A stretch of DNA of 6,878 bases, taken from assembly GCA_030638765.1 (NCBI GenBank), contig DAOWDZ010000034.1, forward strand, positions 1 through 6,878. The letters run 5' to 3'. This document shows positions 1 to 6,102 of the stretch, piece by piece (position 1 is the first letter of the stretch; each line of letters starts with the position of its first letter). Position numbers and translations under genes: made by a program. This DNA comes from Desulfocapsa sp. (GTDB lineage: Bacteria > Desulfobacterota > Desulfobulbia > Desulfobulbales > Desulfocapsaceae). Under the pieces are notes generated by a model. It was not told where the DNA came from and did not search any database. It saw only the letters and a list, made by a program, of their open reading frames with translations.

Positions 1-548
1 AAGGGGATCGTATTGCCACCATTACTCACAACCTGCTCTCTTTTTCAAGGGCAGAGAGTTTTGAACCGGCACACGTTGACCCGATTCAAATAATTACAGA
101 CAGCCTCACTCTGGTTCAGGGGCAACTCAAAAAAGACGGTATCACAGTCGTAACAAAATTCCCGAAAAAAACATCCTTCATCGTAGCTGATTTCGCTCAG
201 CTACAACAGGTAATCCTAAACCTTATCAGTAACAGCCGATATGCATTGAATGCCAGGTATCCAGGCACGGATCCACAGAAAAAAATCGTGATATCATGTG
301 CCAGAGAGGAAAACAACGGTACTCCCGTGTATTGTATCAGCCTGAAAGACTATGGGACAGGCCTGCCCCAGTCCATTCTTGAACGACTTTTTGAACCATT
401 TTTCACAACTAAAGCTCCTGGGGAAGGGACGGGGCTTGGGTTGAGCATTAGCTACGGAATCATAAAAGATCATGGTGGTAAACTTCGTGTAAATTCAATA
501 CTCAACCAATATACTGAAATGATAATTGAGCTTCCAGTGGGGACCTGA
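1..548 (+). CDS. Sensor histidine kinase, C-terminal part (5' truncated by window edge)
   Basis: The reading frame is open from base 3 to the TGA at 546-548, giving 181 visible residues. The first residues ([18 protein letters not shown]) match the second helix of a DHp (HisKA) dimerisation domain, so the phosphorylated His and all sensor domains lie before the window. The HATPase_c domain is complete. The N-box is [11 protein letters not shown] (about visible residues 68-78), the G1 box is DYGTGLP (116-122), the F-box is LFEPFFTTK (129-137) and the G2 box is GEGTGLGLS (140-148). Its role would be ATP-dependent autophosphorylation and transfer of phosphate to a response regulator. The gene ends three bases before the response regulator, which is therefore its likely partner and co-transcribed. 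The signal it senses cannot be seen. The family call is secure; the specific function is unknown. Confidence 0.93.
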   Translation, partial: GDRIATITHNLLSFSRAESFEPAHVDPIQIITDSLTLVQGQLKKDGITVVTKFPKKTSFIVADFAQLQQVILNLISNSRYALNARYPGTDPQKKIVISCAREENNGTPVYCISLKDYGTGLPQSILERLFEPFFTTKAPGEGTGLGLSISYGIIKDHGGKLRVNSILNQYTEMIIELPVGT

Positions 549-551
549 ACA

Positions 552-2336
552 ATGGGAACTGATCTCTATTCCTATAATATACTCATTGTTGACGATGAAG
601 AATCCATCAGGCAAACCTTTGAGATATTTCTTATTTCCGAAGGATACAAATTTGTAAAAACCGTCGCTACTTTTGAAGAAGCCATCAAGGCAACCAGTAC
701 AACAGCGTACGATCTGATTATAAGTGATATTGTTCTCATCGGAAAAGCTGGTACAGAACTCCTCAAAGAAATCAGAGAACAGGGTGTTGAGTGTCCCATT
801 GTCATGATCACTGGATTCCCAAACCTTGACTCAGCCGCTGAAGCTGTAAGGCATGGTGCCTTTGATTACATATCAAAACCTGTTAACAAGGAGACTCTTC
901 TCCGATTCACTAAACAGGCTCTTGCCCACTGGAATCTGCAGAATAAAGCCAGATTTCTGCAACGTGAAAATGAGAAATATCGTTTGCACCTTGAAACAGT
1001 ATTCCGTTCGGTTAGTGATGCCATTATCACCTGCGATTCCAATATGCAGATTATTCAGCTTAATGAAACTGCAGAACAGTGGCTTAAGCAAAAAGGTGTA
1101 GAAGGGATTTCAGACCTCAAAGAGCTGCCGCCTGAAATCAGTCTAGCCTGTCTCAGTGACGCACAAAAAGTGTTGCAGGAAAGAACTGAAGTGAGAAAAC
1201 ACCTCATAGAATGCCCGATGCCTGACAATACAATAAGAATGATCAGCCTGAACGCCTCTCCGTTACGAGGAGAAGATGATGAATTACAGGGTGTCGTAAT
1301 CGTTGCAAGAGATATGAGCGTTGATGAACCCATGGCTATAAAAAAATATCGTAACCACTTTCATGGCTATGTGGGTTCAAGTGATGCAATGCAGAAAGTG
1401 TACAAGCTCATTGAAAACATAGGAAAAGTTGATACTGCAGTCCTTATAACTGGTGAGTCTGGTACAGGAAAAGAGCTTGCAGCCGAAGCACTCCATGCTG
1501 AAAGTTCCCGTTCTGATAAACCCCTGATTAAAGTTGATTGCGTCTCTGTAACCGAAAATTTATTGGAAAGTGAACTTTTTGGTCATCGAAAAGGTGCCTT
1601 TACAGGTGCAGATCGAACTCGGGCTGGAAGATTACTTCAAGCCGATGGCGGCACACTTTTTCTTGACGAAATTGGTGACATATCACCTAGAACTCAACTG
1701 CTTCTGCTCCGTTTCCTGCAGGAAAAAACATTCACCCCAGTGGGAGAGGACATTCCCATACAGGTAGATGTTCGGGTTATTGCCGCCACCAACATTGATT
1801 TTCAAGAGATGGTGCAACAGGGGAAATTCAGGGAAGATCTCTATTATCGACTAAAAGTCATTGAAGTGAGATTGCCTACGCTGCGCGAACGTATTGGTGA
1901 TGTTGCGCGTCTAGCCAATTATTTTCTAACTTTTTTTCGTAAGGAACTCAGTAAAAAAATTGCTCTTATTTCAGATCAGGCAATGGAGTGCATGGAAGGC
2001 TACTCCTGGCCGGGTAATGTCCGTGAATTACGGCATGTTATGGAAAGAGCCGCCGTTCTCTGCGATGGCCCGGTGCTTCTCTTAAAACACCTTCCTGATG
2101 AATTAGCGACTCCTGTTGTAAAACAGGAAAATATACATGTTACTCCCTCCATCTCCACGCAAACGCACTTCATAGAGCCACCTCCTGGCCCGTCACAATT
2201 TCAACGTGAAGATGAAAAAATCATTTTAGCCCTCAGGCAGACAAATGGTAACAAGGCAAAAGCTGCTAAACTGCTTGGTATGGCACGATCTACACTCTAC
2301 AGACAGATACAGCGCTATAATATTAAAGATCAATAA
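552..2336 (+). CDS. NtrC-family sigma-54-dependent response regulator (REC-PAS-AAA+-Fis HTH)
   Basis: This 594-residue protein is a transcriptional activator of sigma-54 RNA polymerase. The receiver domain (about 9-125) has the acidic pair D14/D15, phospho-acceptor D59, T87 and K109. A linker helix and a PAS-like segment (about 140-255) follow; this insertion makes it longer than the roughly 450-470 residues usual for NtrC. The AAA+ domain (about 273-500) has Walker A GESGTGKE (301-308), the sigma-54-contacting loop GAFTGA (348-353), Walker B GGTLFLDE (366-373), FREDLYYRL (426-434) and SWPGNVREL (485-493). A Fis-type helix-turn-helix lies at about 553-590 (NKAKAAKLLGMARSTLYRQI). All catalytic motifs are intact, so it should be an active ATPase. 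The ATG at 552 follows GGGGA at 538-542 and gives a normal REC start. The upstream kinase gene is the likely partner, and the likely target is the sigma-54 promoter about 280 bp downstream. The target assignment is inference. Confidence 0.96.
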   Translation: MGTDLYSYNILIVDDEESIRQTFEIFLISEGYKFVKTVATFEEAIKATSTTAYDLIISDIVLIGKAGTELLKEIREQGVECPIVMITGFPNLDSAAEAVRHGAFDYISKPVNKETLLRFTKQALAHWNLQNKARFLQRENEKYRLHLETVFRSVSDAIITCDSNMQIIQLNETAEQWLKQKGVEGISDLKELPPEISLACLSDAQKVLQERTEVRKHLIECPMPDNTIRMISLNASPLRGEDDELQGVVIVARDMSVDEPMAIKKYRNHFHGYVGSSDAMQKVYKLIENIGKVDTAVLITGESGTGKELAAEALHAESSRSDKPLIKVDCVSVTENLLESELFGHRKGAFTGADRTRAGRLLQADGGTLFLDEIGDISPRTQLLLLRFLQEKTFTPVGEDIPIQVDVRVIAATNIDFQEMVQQGKFREDLYYRLKVIEVRLPTLRERIGDVARLANYFLTFFRKELSKKIALISDQAMECMEGYSWPGNVRELRHVMERAAVLCDGPVLLLKHLPDELATPVVKQENIHVTPSISTQTHFIEPPPGPSQFQREDEKIILALRQTNGNKAKAAKLLGMARSTLYRQIQRYNIKDQ

Positions 2337-2378
2337 CCTGCCTGTTCAGTACACATTCTCCTCCCCCCACTTAAGTTC

Positions 2379-2408
2379 CATATACTGTAATTTTATTCAT
2401 AGTATATG
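2379..2408. repeat. 8-bp perfect inverted repeat downstream of the regulator gene
   Basis: CATATACT (2379-2386) and AGTATATG (2401-2408) are exact reverse complements separated by a 14-base AT-rich spacer. The stem is AT-rich and no clear U-run follows, so it is a poor intrinsic terminator. A weak transcript-end hairpin or a protein-binding dyad are the alternatives. Confidence 0.5.
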
Positions 2409-2431
2409 AGTTGTAATCATCCCAAAACTTG

Positions 2432-2530
2432 ACAAGTGTAGCGGTGGGACACTTCCGGGACAGTATCGGGACACTTCTGGGACGTTCACGGGACAATCTA
2501 AAATAACTGTCTCAAGGACGTCCCACTTGT
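2432..2530. repeat. 7-bp inverted repeats flanking the phased-repeat block
   Basis: ACAAGTG (2432-2438) and CACTTGT (2524-2530) are perfect reverse complements and bracket the whole GGGAC-repeat block, giving a 99-bp unit. A nested dyad, AAGTGT (2434-2439) and ACACTT (2449-2454), overlaps the first repeat unit. I see no target-site duplication outside the ends. The arrangement may be part of the operator or a chance or relict element. Confidence 0.4.
2446..2524 (+). promoter_or_regulatory. Probable upstream activator site: five 11-bp-phased GGGAC repeats plus two inverted copies
   Basis: GGGAC starts at 2446, 2457, 2468, 2479 and 2490, a strict 11-bp period, with units GGGACACTTCC, GGGACAGTATC, GGGACACTTCT, GGGACGTTCAC and GGGACAATCTA. 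Units 1 and 3 match at 10 of 11 positions. On the other strand, related hexamers lie at 2508-2513 (TGTCTC, reverse GAGACA) and 2519-2524 (CGTCCC, reverse GGGACG), also 11 bp apart. The block is about 120-200 bp upstream of the start site predicted from the sigma-54 promoter, the usual distance for an enhancer bound by an NtrC-type activator. That the regulator encoded at 552-2336 binds here is inference. Confidence 0.6.
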
Positions 2531-2616
2531 TTTTAGGAGAAGTCAAAAGAAAATATGTGTGAAAATCTAGTCTGTTATACCTTTCAGGTATGTTTTTCAA
2601 GCAACTGAAGACACTC

Positions 2617-2632
2617 TGGCATGATGCATGCA
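2617..2632 (+). promoter_or_regulatory. Sigma-54 (-24/-12) promoter
   Basis: TGGCATGATGCATGCA fits the sigma-54 consensus TGGCAYR-N4-TTGCA with a single mismatch (A instead of T at 2628). GG lies at 2618-2619 (-24 element) and GC at 2630-2631 (-12 element), with the required 10 bases between them. Transcription would start near 2643, giving a leader of about 45 bases before the ATG at 2688. An intact GAFTGA-type sigma-54 activator is encoded just upstream, and phased repeats suitable as an enhancer lie in between, which supports the call. Confidence 0.82.
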
Positions 2633-2676
2633 GCCATCAAAACACAAGGAAAATAAGAATTACTTCTCAATCGTAC

Positions 2677-2682
2677 AGGGAG
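2677..2682 (+). promoter_or_regulatory. Ribosome binding site fixing the start of the first small membrane protein
   Basis: AGGGAG ends five bases before the ATG at 2688. The in-frame ATG at 2628 lies inside the sigma-54 promoter, upstream of the predicted transcript start, and so would not be on the mRNA. Starting at 2688 also makes this protein exactly as long as its paralogue (74 residues). Confidence 0.75.
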
Positions 2683-2687
2683 ATACC

Positions 2688-2912
2688 ATGAGTGATACAG
2701 TTCTTAGTAAACAAAAAAATCGGGTTGGGGTTCTTGATCAGACTAATACCACTGTTTCTGCAGAAATTGATAAAGTTATAATTGGCAGTATTGCTGCATT
2801 TACGGGAGTTGTAGGGTTATGGAGTATTGCCTGTCTGATGAGTGCAATGTTTCAGGCCGGTGGTCCTCTTGGACTTGCTGTTGGATATTTCAAAGCACTT
2901 TCCGGTATGTAA
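2688..2912 (+). CDS. Small membrane protein, first of a tandem paralogous pair
   Basis: This is a 74-residue protein of unrecognised family. It has a polar, poorly conserved N-terminus (about 1-28), one hydrophobic segment of about 29-56 (VIIGSIAAFTGVVGLWSIAC then LMSAMF) rich in Gly and Ala, and a short Gly-rich tail with AGGPLGLA and a C-terminal FKALSGM. No signal-peptidase site stands out, so a single-span inner-membrane protein is the simplest reading. It is the first gene behind the sigma-54 promoter. It aligns without gaps over all 74 residues to the next gene, with 46 of 52 positions identical from residue 23 to the end. Possible roles are a small subunit of a membrane redox complex, or a partner or substrate of the FtsH encoded downstream. 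Both are guesses from context. A peptide of the bacteriocin type is less likely, given the operon. Confidence 0.82.
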   Translation: MSDTVLSKQKNRVGVLDQTNTTVSAEIDKVIIGSIAAFTGVVGLWSIACLMSAMFQAGGPLGLAVGYFKALSGM

Positions 2913-2951
2913 CTCACCCATAATAACTATTGAAAAACAGATTAACAAAAC

Positions 2952-2960
2952 GGAGGAAGG
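2952..2960 (+). promoter_or_regulatory. Strong ribosome binding site of the second small membrane protein
   Basis: GGAGGAAGG lies immediately upstream of the ATG at 2964, with GGAGG ending seven bases before it. It is one of the strongest Shine-Dalgarno sequences in the window, which suggests that the small protein is made in quantity. Confidence 0.75.
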
Positions 2961-2963
2961 CTC

Positions 2964-3188
2964 ATGCAAGACACAACACAAATCAAAAATAAGAGTAAAA
3001 CTACAGTCGGTCAGGACACGAAAACTTCTGTGTCAACAGAGATCGATAAGGTGATCATAGGAAGTATAGCAGCATTTGCCGGTGTTGTAGGGCTGTGGAG
3101 TATTGCTTGTCTTGCAAGTGCAATGTTCCAGGCGGGTGGACCTCTTGGACTCGCAGCCGGTTGGTTTAAAGCTGTAAGTGGTATGTAA
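2964..3188 (+). CDS. Small membrane protein, second of a tandem paralogous pair
   Basis: This 74-residue paralogue of the preceding gene lies 51 bases downstream of it. The hydrophobic core (about 29-56) and Gly-rich tail (AGGPLGLAAGWFKAVSGM) are nearly the same. Differences from the first copy after residue 22 are only A25T, T39A, M51A, V65A, Y67W and L71V. The first 22 residues are largely different. At DNA level many third codon positions differ, so the duplication is not recent and the protein sequence has been held by selection. I do not recognise the family. A single-span inner-membrane topology is likely. Conservation of both copies suggests a hetero-oligomer or two sites in one complex rather than a redundant copy, but that is inference. 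Confidence 0.85.
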   Translation: MQDTTQIKNKSKTTVGQDTKTSVSTEIDKVIIGSIAAFAGVVGLWSIACLASAMFQAGGPLGLAAGWFKAVSGM

Positions 3189-3226
3189 ACTGGAGGAGTA
3201 ACGGAGATAAACATATAAAAATCTTT

Positions 3227-3248
3227 AAAAAGTACTGCAGTGCTTTTT
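3227..3248 (+). terminator. Possible hairpin with U-run between the small genes and ftsH (attenuator or partial terminator)
   Basis: AAAAAGTACTG (3227-3237) is followed directly by CAGTGCTTTTT (3238-3248). The two halves are reverse complements except for one G-T pair. As RNA this forms a short stem closed by A-U pairs and ending in UUUUU. The GC content is low, so termination would be partial. It could lower ftsH expression relative to the small proteins, or mark an RNA processing site. Confidence 0.4.
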
Positions 3249-3283
3249 GAAGGAAGATTCTCATTCTCGGAGAACCCACCTCA

Positions 3284-5161
3284 ATGGCCCTACTTGTTCG
3301 TAACCTACTGGTCAGTTTTCTTTTTTTCGCCTTATCTATGTTCATAGGTCTGCTTTGGTATATGGAAAACAGGCACCCTACTCAGGACTACAGTCAAATC
3401 ATAGAGTACTTAAATGATGACCAGCTTGTAAAGCTTGAATTTACAGGCAATAAAGTGCTTTTCACTGATCGTGATAACCGAACCTTTCTCACCACCGTAC
3501 CCGATGTGAGCAAATTTCTTGAAAGAGTTAAGGGTAAAGATATTCGCGTGATTGTGAAAGCAGACAGGTTTTACCTGATCTTTACATCCCTTGTTGCTCT
3601 CTTCATAGTACTCTTGATTCTCATAGTATGGTGGTCATTACAACGGAATACTAAAAATGAGGAAAGCAAATTTGCCAGTGACAAACTGGTCAGCCTTGGT
3701 GCAAATGATTTAAAATTCACTTTTAAAGATATTGCAGGAATCCCTGAAGCCAAAGAAGAACTCGAAGAAGTTGTTGCCTTTCTTAAATTCCCTGAAAACT
3801 TCAAGAAACTAGGTGCTACAATCCCAAAAGGTATCCTGTTACAGGGACCTCCCGGAACCGGTAAAACAATGCTTGCAAAAGCTGTTGCAGGAGAAGCAAA
3901 TGTTCCTTTTTACAGCTTCAGTGGTTCAGATTTTGTTGAGATGTTTGTTGGTGTCGGGGCATCACGAGTAAGAGATCTTTTCAAGGAAGCAAAAGAAAAT
4001 ACCCCATGCATCGTTTTTATTGATGAGATTGATGCTGTTGGTGCCAGCAGAACTGGTGGCGCTTCTGCTGGAGGCCAGGAAGAGAGAGGCCAGACCCTCA
4101 ATGCTCTGCTGGTTGAAATGGATGGCTTTAATACGGAAGATACCATTGTTGTGCTCGCAGCCACTAACAGGCCTGATATTTTAGATTCAGCATTGAAACG
4201 CCCCGGACGTTTTGATCGTCAAATCAATATACTCCCACCTGACGTGAAGGGCAGAAAAAAAATTCTTGAAGTACATGGTCAGAAAGTCTCCCTGCATCCC
4301 GAAGTAAATTTCACAGATCTTGCCAAAGCAACGCCAGGTTTTACAGGTGCAGAACTCGCAAACCTTGTAAACGAAGCAGCTCTCATGGCGGCTCGGAAAA
4401 AACATGAACAGATCCTTAACGATGATTTTGAAAAAGCTCGTGATCGTATCATGATGGGTGTAGAACGCAAGGGAATGGTGATGAGTCAGCACGACCGTGA
4501 AGTTCTGGCTTATCACGAAGCAGGCCATGGAATACTTGCAAGCAAACTTCCACAATCGGACCCGTTGCACAAGATCACCATAGTTCCAAGGGGTATGGCA
4601 CTTGGACAAACGCAACAGCTGCCCATAAATGACCATCCCGCCTACTCCAAGGAATATTTGCGAACTAAGATCATTGTCCTTATGGGGGGGAAAGCTTCAG
4701 AAGAACTCATCTTTAAACAGCAAACCACTGGTGCCCAGGGTGACCTGCTTACAGCAACCCAAATTGCCACTGATATGATCTGTAAATGGGGAATGAGCAA
4801 AACTCTTGGCCCTCAGGCTTATGCCACAGAAAGCGGCGTATTTCTCAGTGGGCCAGGTAGTCGTCTTGTCATGGGATCTGACACTGCAAAACGTATAGAC
4901 AAGGAAGTTAATGAACTCCTTACCACTTGTTATGAAGAGGCAATTCGAATTCTAAAAAAAGAACAGTGCCTTCTTAAAAATCTTGCGGAAATACTTCTTG
5001 AGGTTGAAACGCTGGATGGAGAAGAGTTCGAAATCATTGTCGAATGCAGCATTAAAAAAGCAATAGCCGCTGAGACAGAACCCACTGATGGCTGTAGTAC
5101 TTGTTCCGTTAAGGAAAATTGTACCCGTGGCCAATGTGAGACAGATGCGATCGCTGCGTAA
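3284..5161 (+). CDS. ftsH: ATP-dependent zinc metalloprotease FtsH (operon-embedded paralogue with Cys-rich tail)
   Basis: This 625-residue protein is close to the family norm of about 640. It is an inner-membrane AAA+ protease that extracts and degrades membrane and regulatory proteins. It has TM1 at about 7-26, a periplasmic domain at about 27-96 and TM2 at about 97-118. The AAA+ module has Walker A GPPGTGKT (188-195), a pore motif including FVG (221-223), Walker B IVFIDEID (243-250) and the second region of homology [19 protein letters not shown] (293-311). The protease site is HEAGH (411-415), with the probable third zinc ligand D487 in [12 protein letters not shown]. All catalytic residues are present. 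The C-terminus is unusual: C604, C607, C613 and C618 form C-x2-C-x5-C-x4-C, and the protein ends in DAIAA. The start at ATG 3284 has GGAGA at 3269-3273. The gene overlaps the next one by 17 bases. Its position between small membrane proteins and redox genes suggests a dedicated rather than housekeeping role (inference). Confidence 0.96.
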   Translation: MALLVRNLLVSFLFFALSMFIGLLWYMENRHPTQDYSQIIEYLNDDQLVKLEFTGNKVLFTDRDNRTFLTTVPDVSKFLERVKGKDIRVIVKADRFYLIFTSLVALFIVLLILIVWWSLQRNTKNEESKFASDKLVSLGANDLKFTFKDIAGIPEAKEELEEVVAFLKFPENFKKLGATIPKGILLQGPPGTGKTMLAKAVAGEANVPFYSFSGSDFVEMFVGVGASRVRDLFKEAKENTPCIVFIDEIDAVGASRTGGASAGGQEERGQTLNALLVEMDGFNTEDTIVVLAATNRPDILDSALKRPGRFDRQINILPPDVKGRKKILEVHGQKVSLHPEVNFTDLAKATPGFTGAELANLVNEAALMAARKKHEQILNDDFEKARDRIMMGVERKGMVMSQHDREVLAYHEAGHGILASKLPQSDPLHKITIVPRGMALGQTQQLPINDHPAYSKEYLRTKIIVLMGGKASEELIFKQQTTGAQGDLLTATQIATDMICKWGMSKTLGPQAYATESGVFLSGPGSRLVMGSDTAKRIDKEVNELLTTCYEEAIRILKKEQCLLKNLAEILLEVETLDGEEFEIIVECSIKKAIAAETEPTDGCSTCSVKENCTRGQCETDAIAA

Positions 5162-6095
5162 ATTAAGCCTCATAACTTTTATAATTACAGTGGTGTTACT
5201 GGCAGTTCTCATAGTTACAGGCTTTCGTCAGAACAGCCTGATGAACGATTACAGTGACATTGTTAAAGAGAGTGAAAGCACGATTTTCTTCTACTCAACC
5301 ATTCGAGAACAAACAACTGAAGGGATTCTATCCAGAAATCCGATACAGCTTGTAGCAGCGACCCGAGAAATTGAACAACTTCAGAGTCGATACATGGCAA
5401 TGCTAAACAATCAACTCATTCCAAGCCAATATAAACTTTCTTTTTTACAGAATCTTGATCTTGAACAGTTGGTGCTTGATTTGAAATATCTGGCAGAAAC
5501 TCCTGCCAATAAAGATCTTATTTTAAAAATTATTGGTAAACTTCGTCAGGTTAACCACCAGTTCCTGCAGTTTGACAGAATCGTGCTCAGTGAAATGAGA
5601 AGCCGGGTAATGCGCGATCAAAAGAAAGGTCTTGTGCTGATGGGGCTTATCGTTTTTCTGACAAGTTTTTCAGTGATCATTCTTTACAAAAAAGCCTTGA
5701 TCCCATTGATATTGATAACGAGACAAGTAAAACAATCCCTTGTAGAGCACACGCCATTTCTTTTGAATGATGAAAAAAAAAGCAGTGAGGAAATAGAAGC
5801 GCTCATCGAAACTTTCAACCAATTACAAGAAGATATCCACAAAATTAAACCAGACTCCATAGCAAGCAGCAGTAGAGAAACTGAGTTTTCTGCAATCATC
5901 AATGAAGTTACCAACAGACTCAATGGTATCATTAACTACTCCCAACTTCTAACAGATTATTGTGCGTCAATAGGAGCAGGAGAAGAGCAGAAACAGATGC
6001 TCAGTAAAATAATTGAAAACGGTGAGAAAAGTGCTGCGATTCTACAGACAGCCTACAAGGAAGAAATGTATGACGGACTCAACACAGAAACATGA
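5145..6095 (+). CDS. Membrane sensor resembling a histidine kinase that lacks the catalytic His and the ATPase domain
   Basis: This 316-residue protein has TM1 at about 7-27, a mainly helical periplasmic domain at about 30-160, TM2 at about 162-181 and a HAMP-like stretch (P187, then EEIEALIETFNQLQEDI at 215-231). A DHp-like helical pair at about 246-303 follows. The segment NEVTNRLNGIINYSQLL (253-269) lines up with the usual HE-NNPLNGIINY-QLL H-box, but the His is Asn (N253) and the Pro is Arg. The chain stops shortly after the second DHp helix (KIIENGEKSAAILQ), with no HATPase domain. It therefore cannot autophosphorylate. It could dimerise with, and modulate, the true kinase encoded at the start of the window (inference). 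ATG 5145 overlaps the end of ftsH. GTG 5136 is an alternative start; the ATG at 5088 would add 19 residues read inside the ftsH tail and is unlikely. The frame is intact, so it is not a simple pseudogene. Confidence 0.85.
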   Translation: MRSLRKLSLITFIITVVLLAVLIVTGFRQNSLMNDYSDIVKESESTIFFYSTIREQTTEGILSRNPIQLVAATREIEQLQSRYMAMLNNQLIPSQYKLSFLQNLDLEQLVLDLKYLAETPANKDLILKIIGKLRQVNHQFLQFDRIVLSEMRSRVMRDQKKGLVLMGLIVFLTSFSVIILYKKALIPLILITRQVKQSLVEHTPFLLNDEKKSSEEIEALIETFNQLQEDIHKIKPDSIASSSRETEFSAIINEVTNRLNGIINYSQLLTDYCASIGAGEEQKQMLSKIIENGEKSAAILQTAYKEEMYDGLNTET

Positions 6096-6102
6096 GGGTT
6101 GA

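Noticed and set aside
2397..2600. 67-residue minus-strand frame across the regulatory region
   Set aside because: It runs through the phased repeats and has no convincing domain. The repeats and promoter explain this stretch better.
2783..2798. A second -24/-12-like match (TGGCAGTATTGCTGCA) inside the first small gene
   Set aside because: It lies in the codons for the conserved GSIAA segment, has two consensus mismatches, and the aligned DNA of the second copy lacks it. Chance is the better explanation.
2842..3054. 70-residue plus-strand frame spanning the gap between the small genes
   Set aside because: It is out of frame with both paralogues and overlaps their conserved coding sequence, so it is a shadow.
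4187..4636. 149-residue open frame on the minus strand
   Set aside because: It is fully antisense to the AAA+ and protease core of ftsH. It has no recognisable motif, and the plus-strand protein is clearly real.
4684..4690. Seven-G run in ftsH as a possible phase-variation site
   Set aside because: It encodes the conserved MGGK segment, the frame is intact, and the run is short. There is no positive evidence of switching.
5088..5144. N-terminal extension of the kinase-like sensor from ATG 5088
   Set aside because: It would lie wholly inside the ftsH tail and place a charged, non-signal-like stretch before TM1. ATG 5145 gives a standard membrane-anchor N-terminus and a short overlap.
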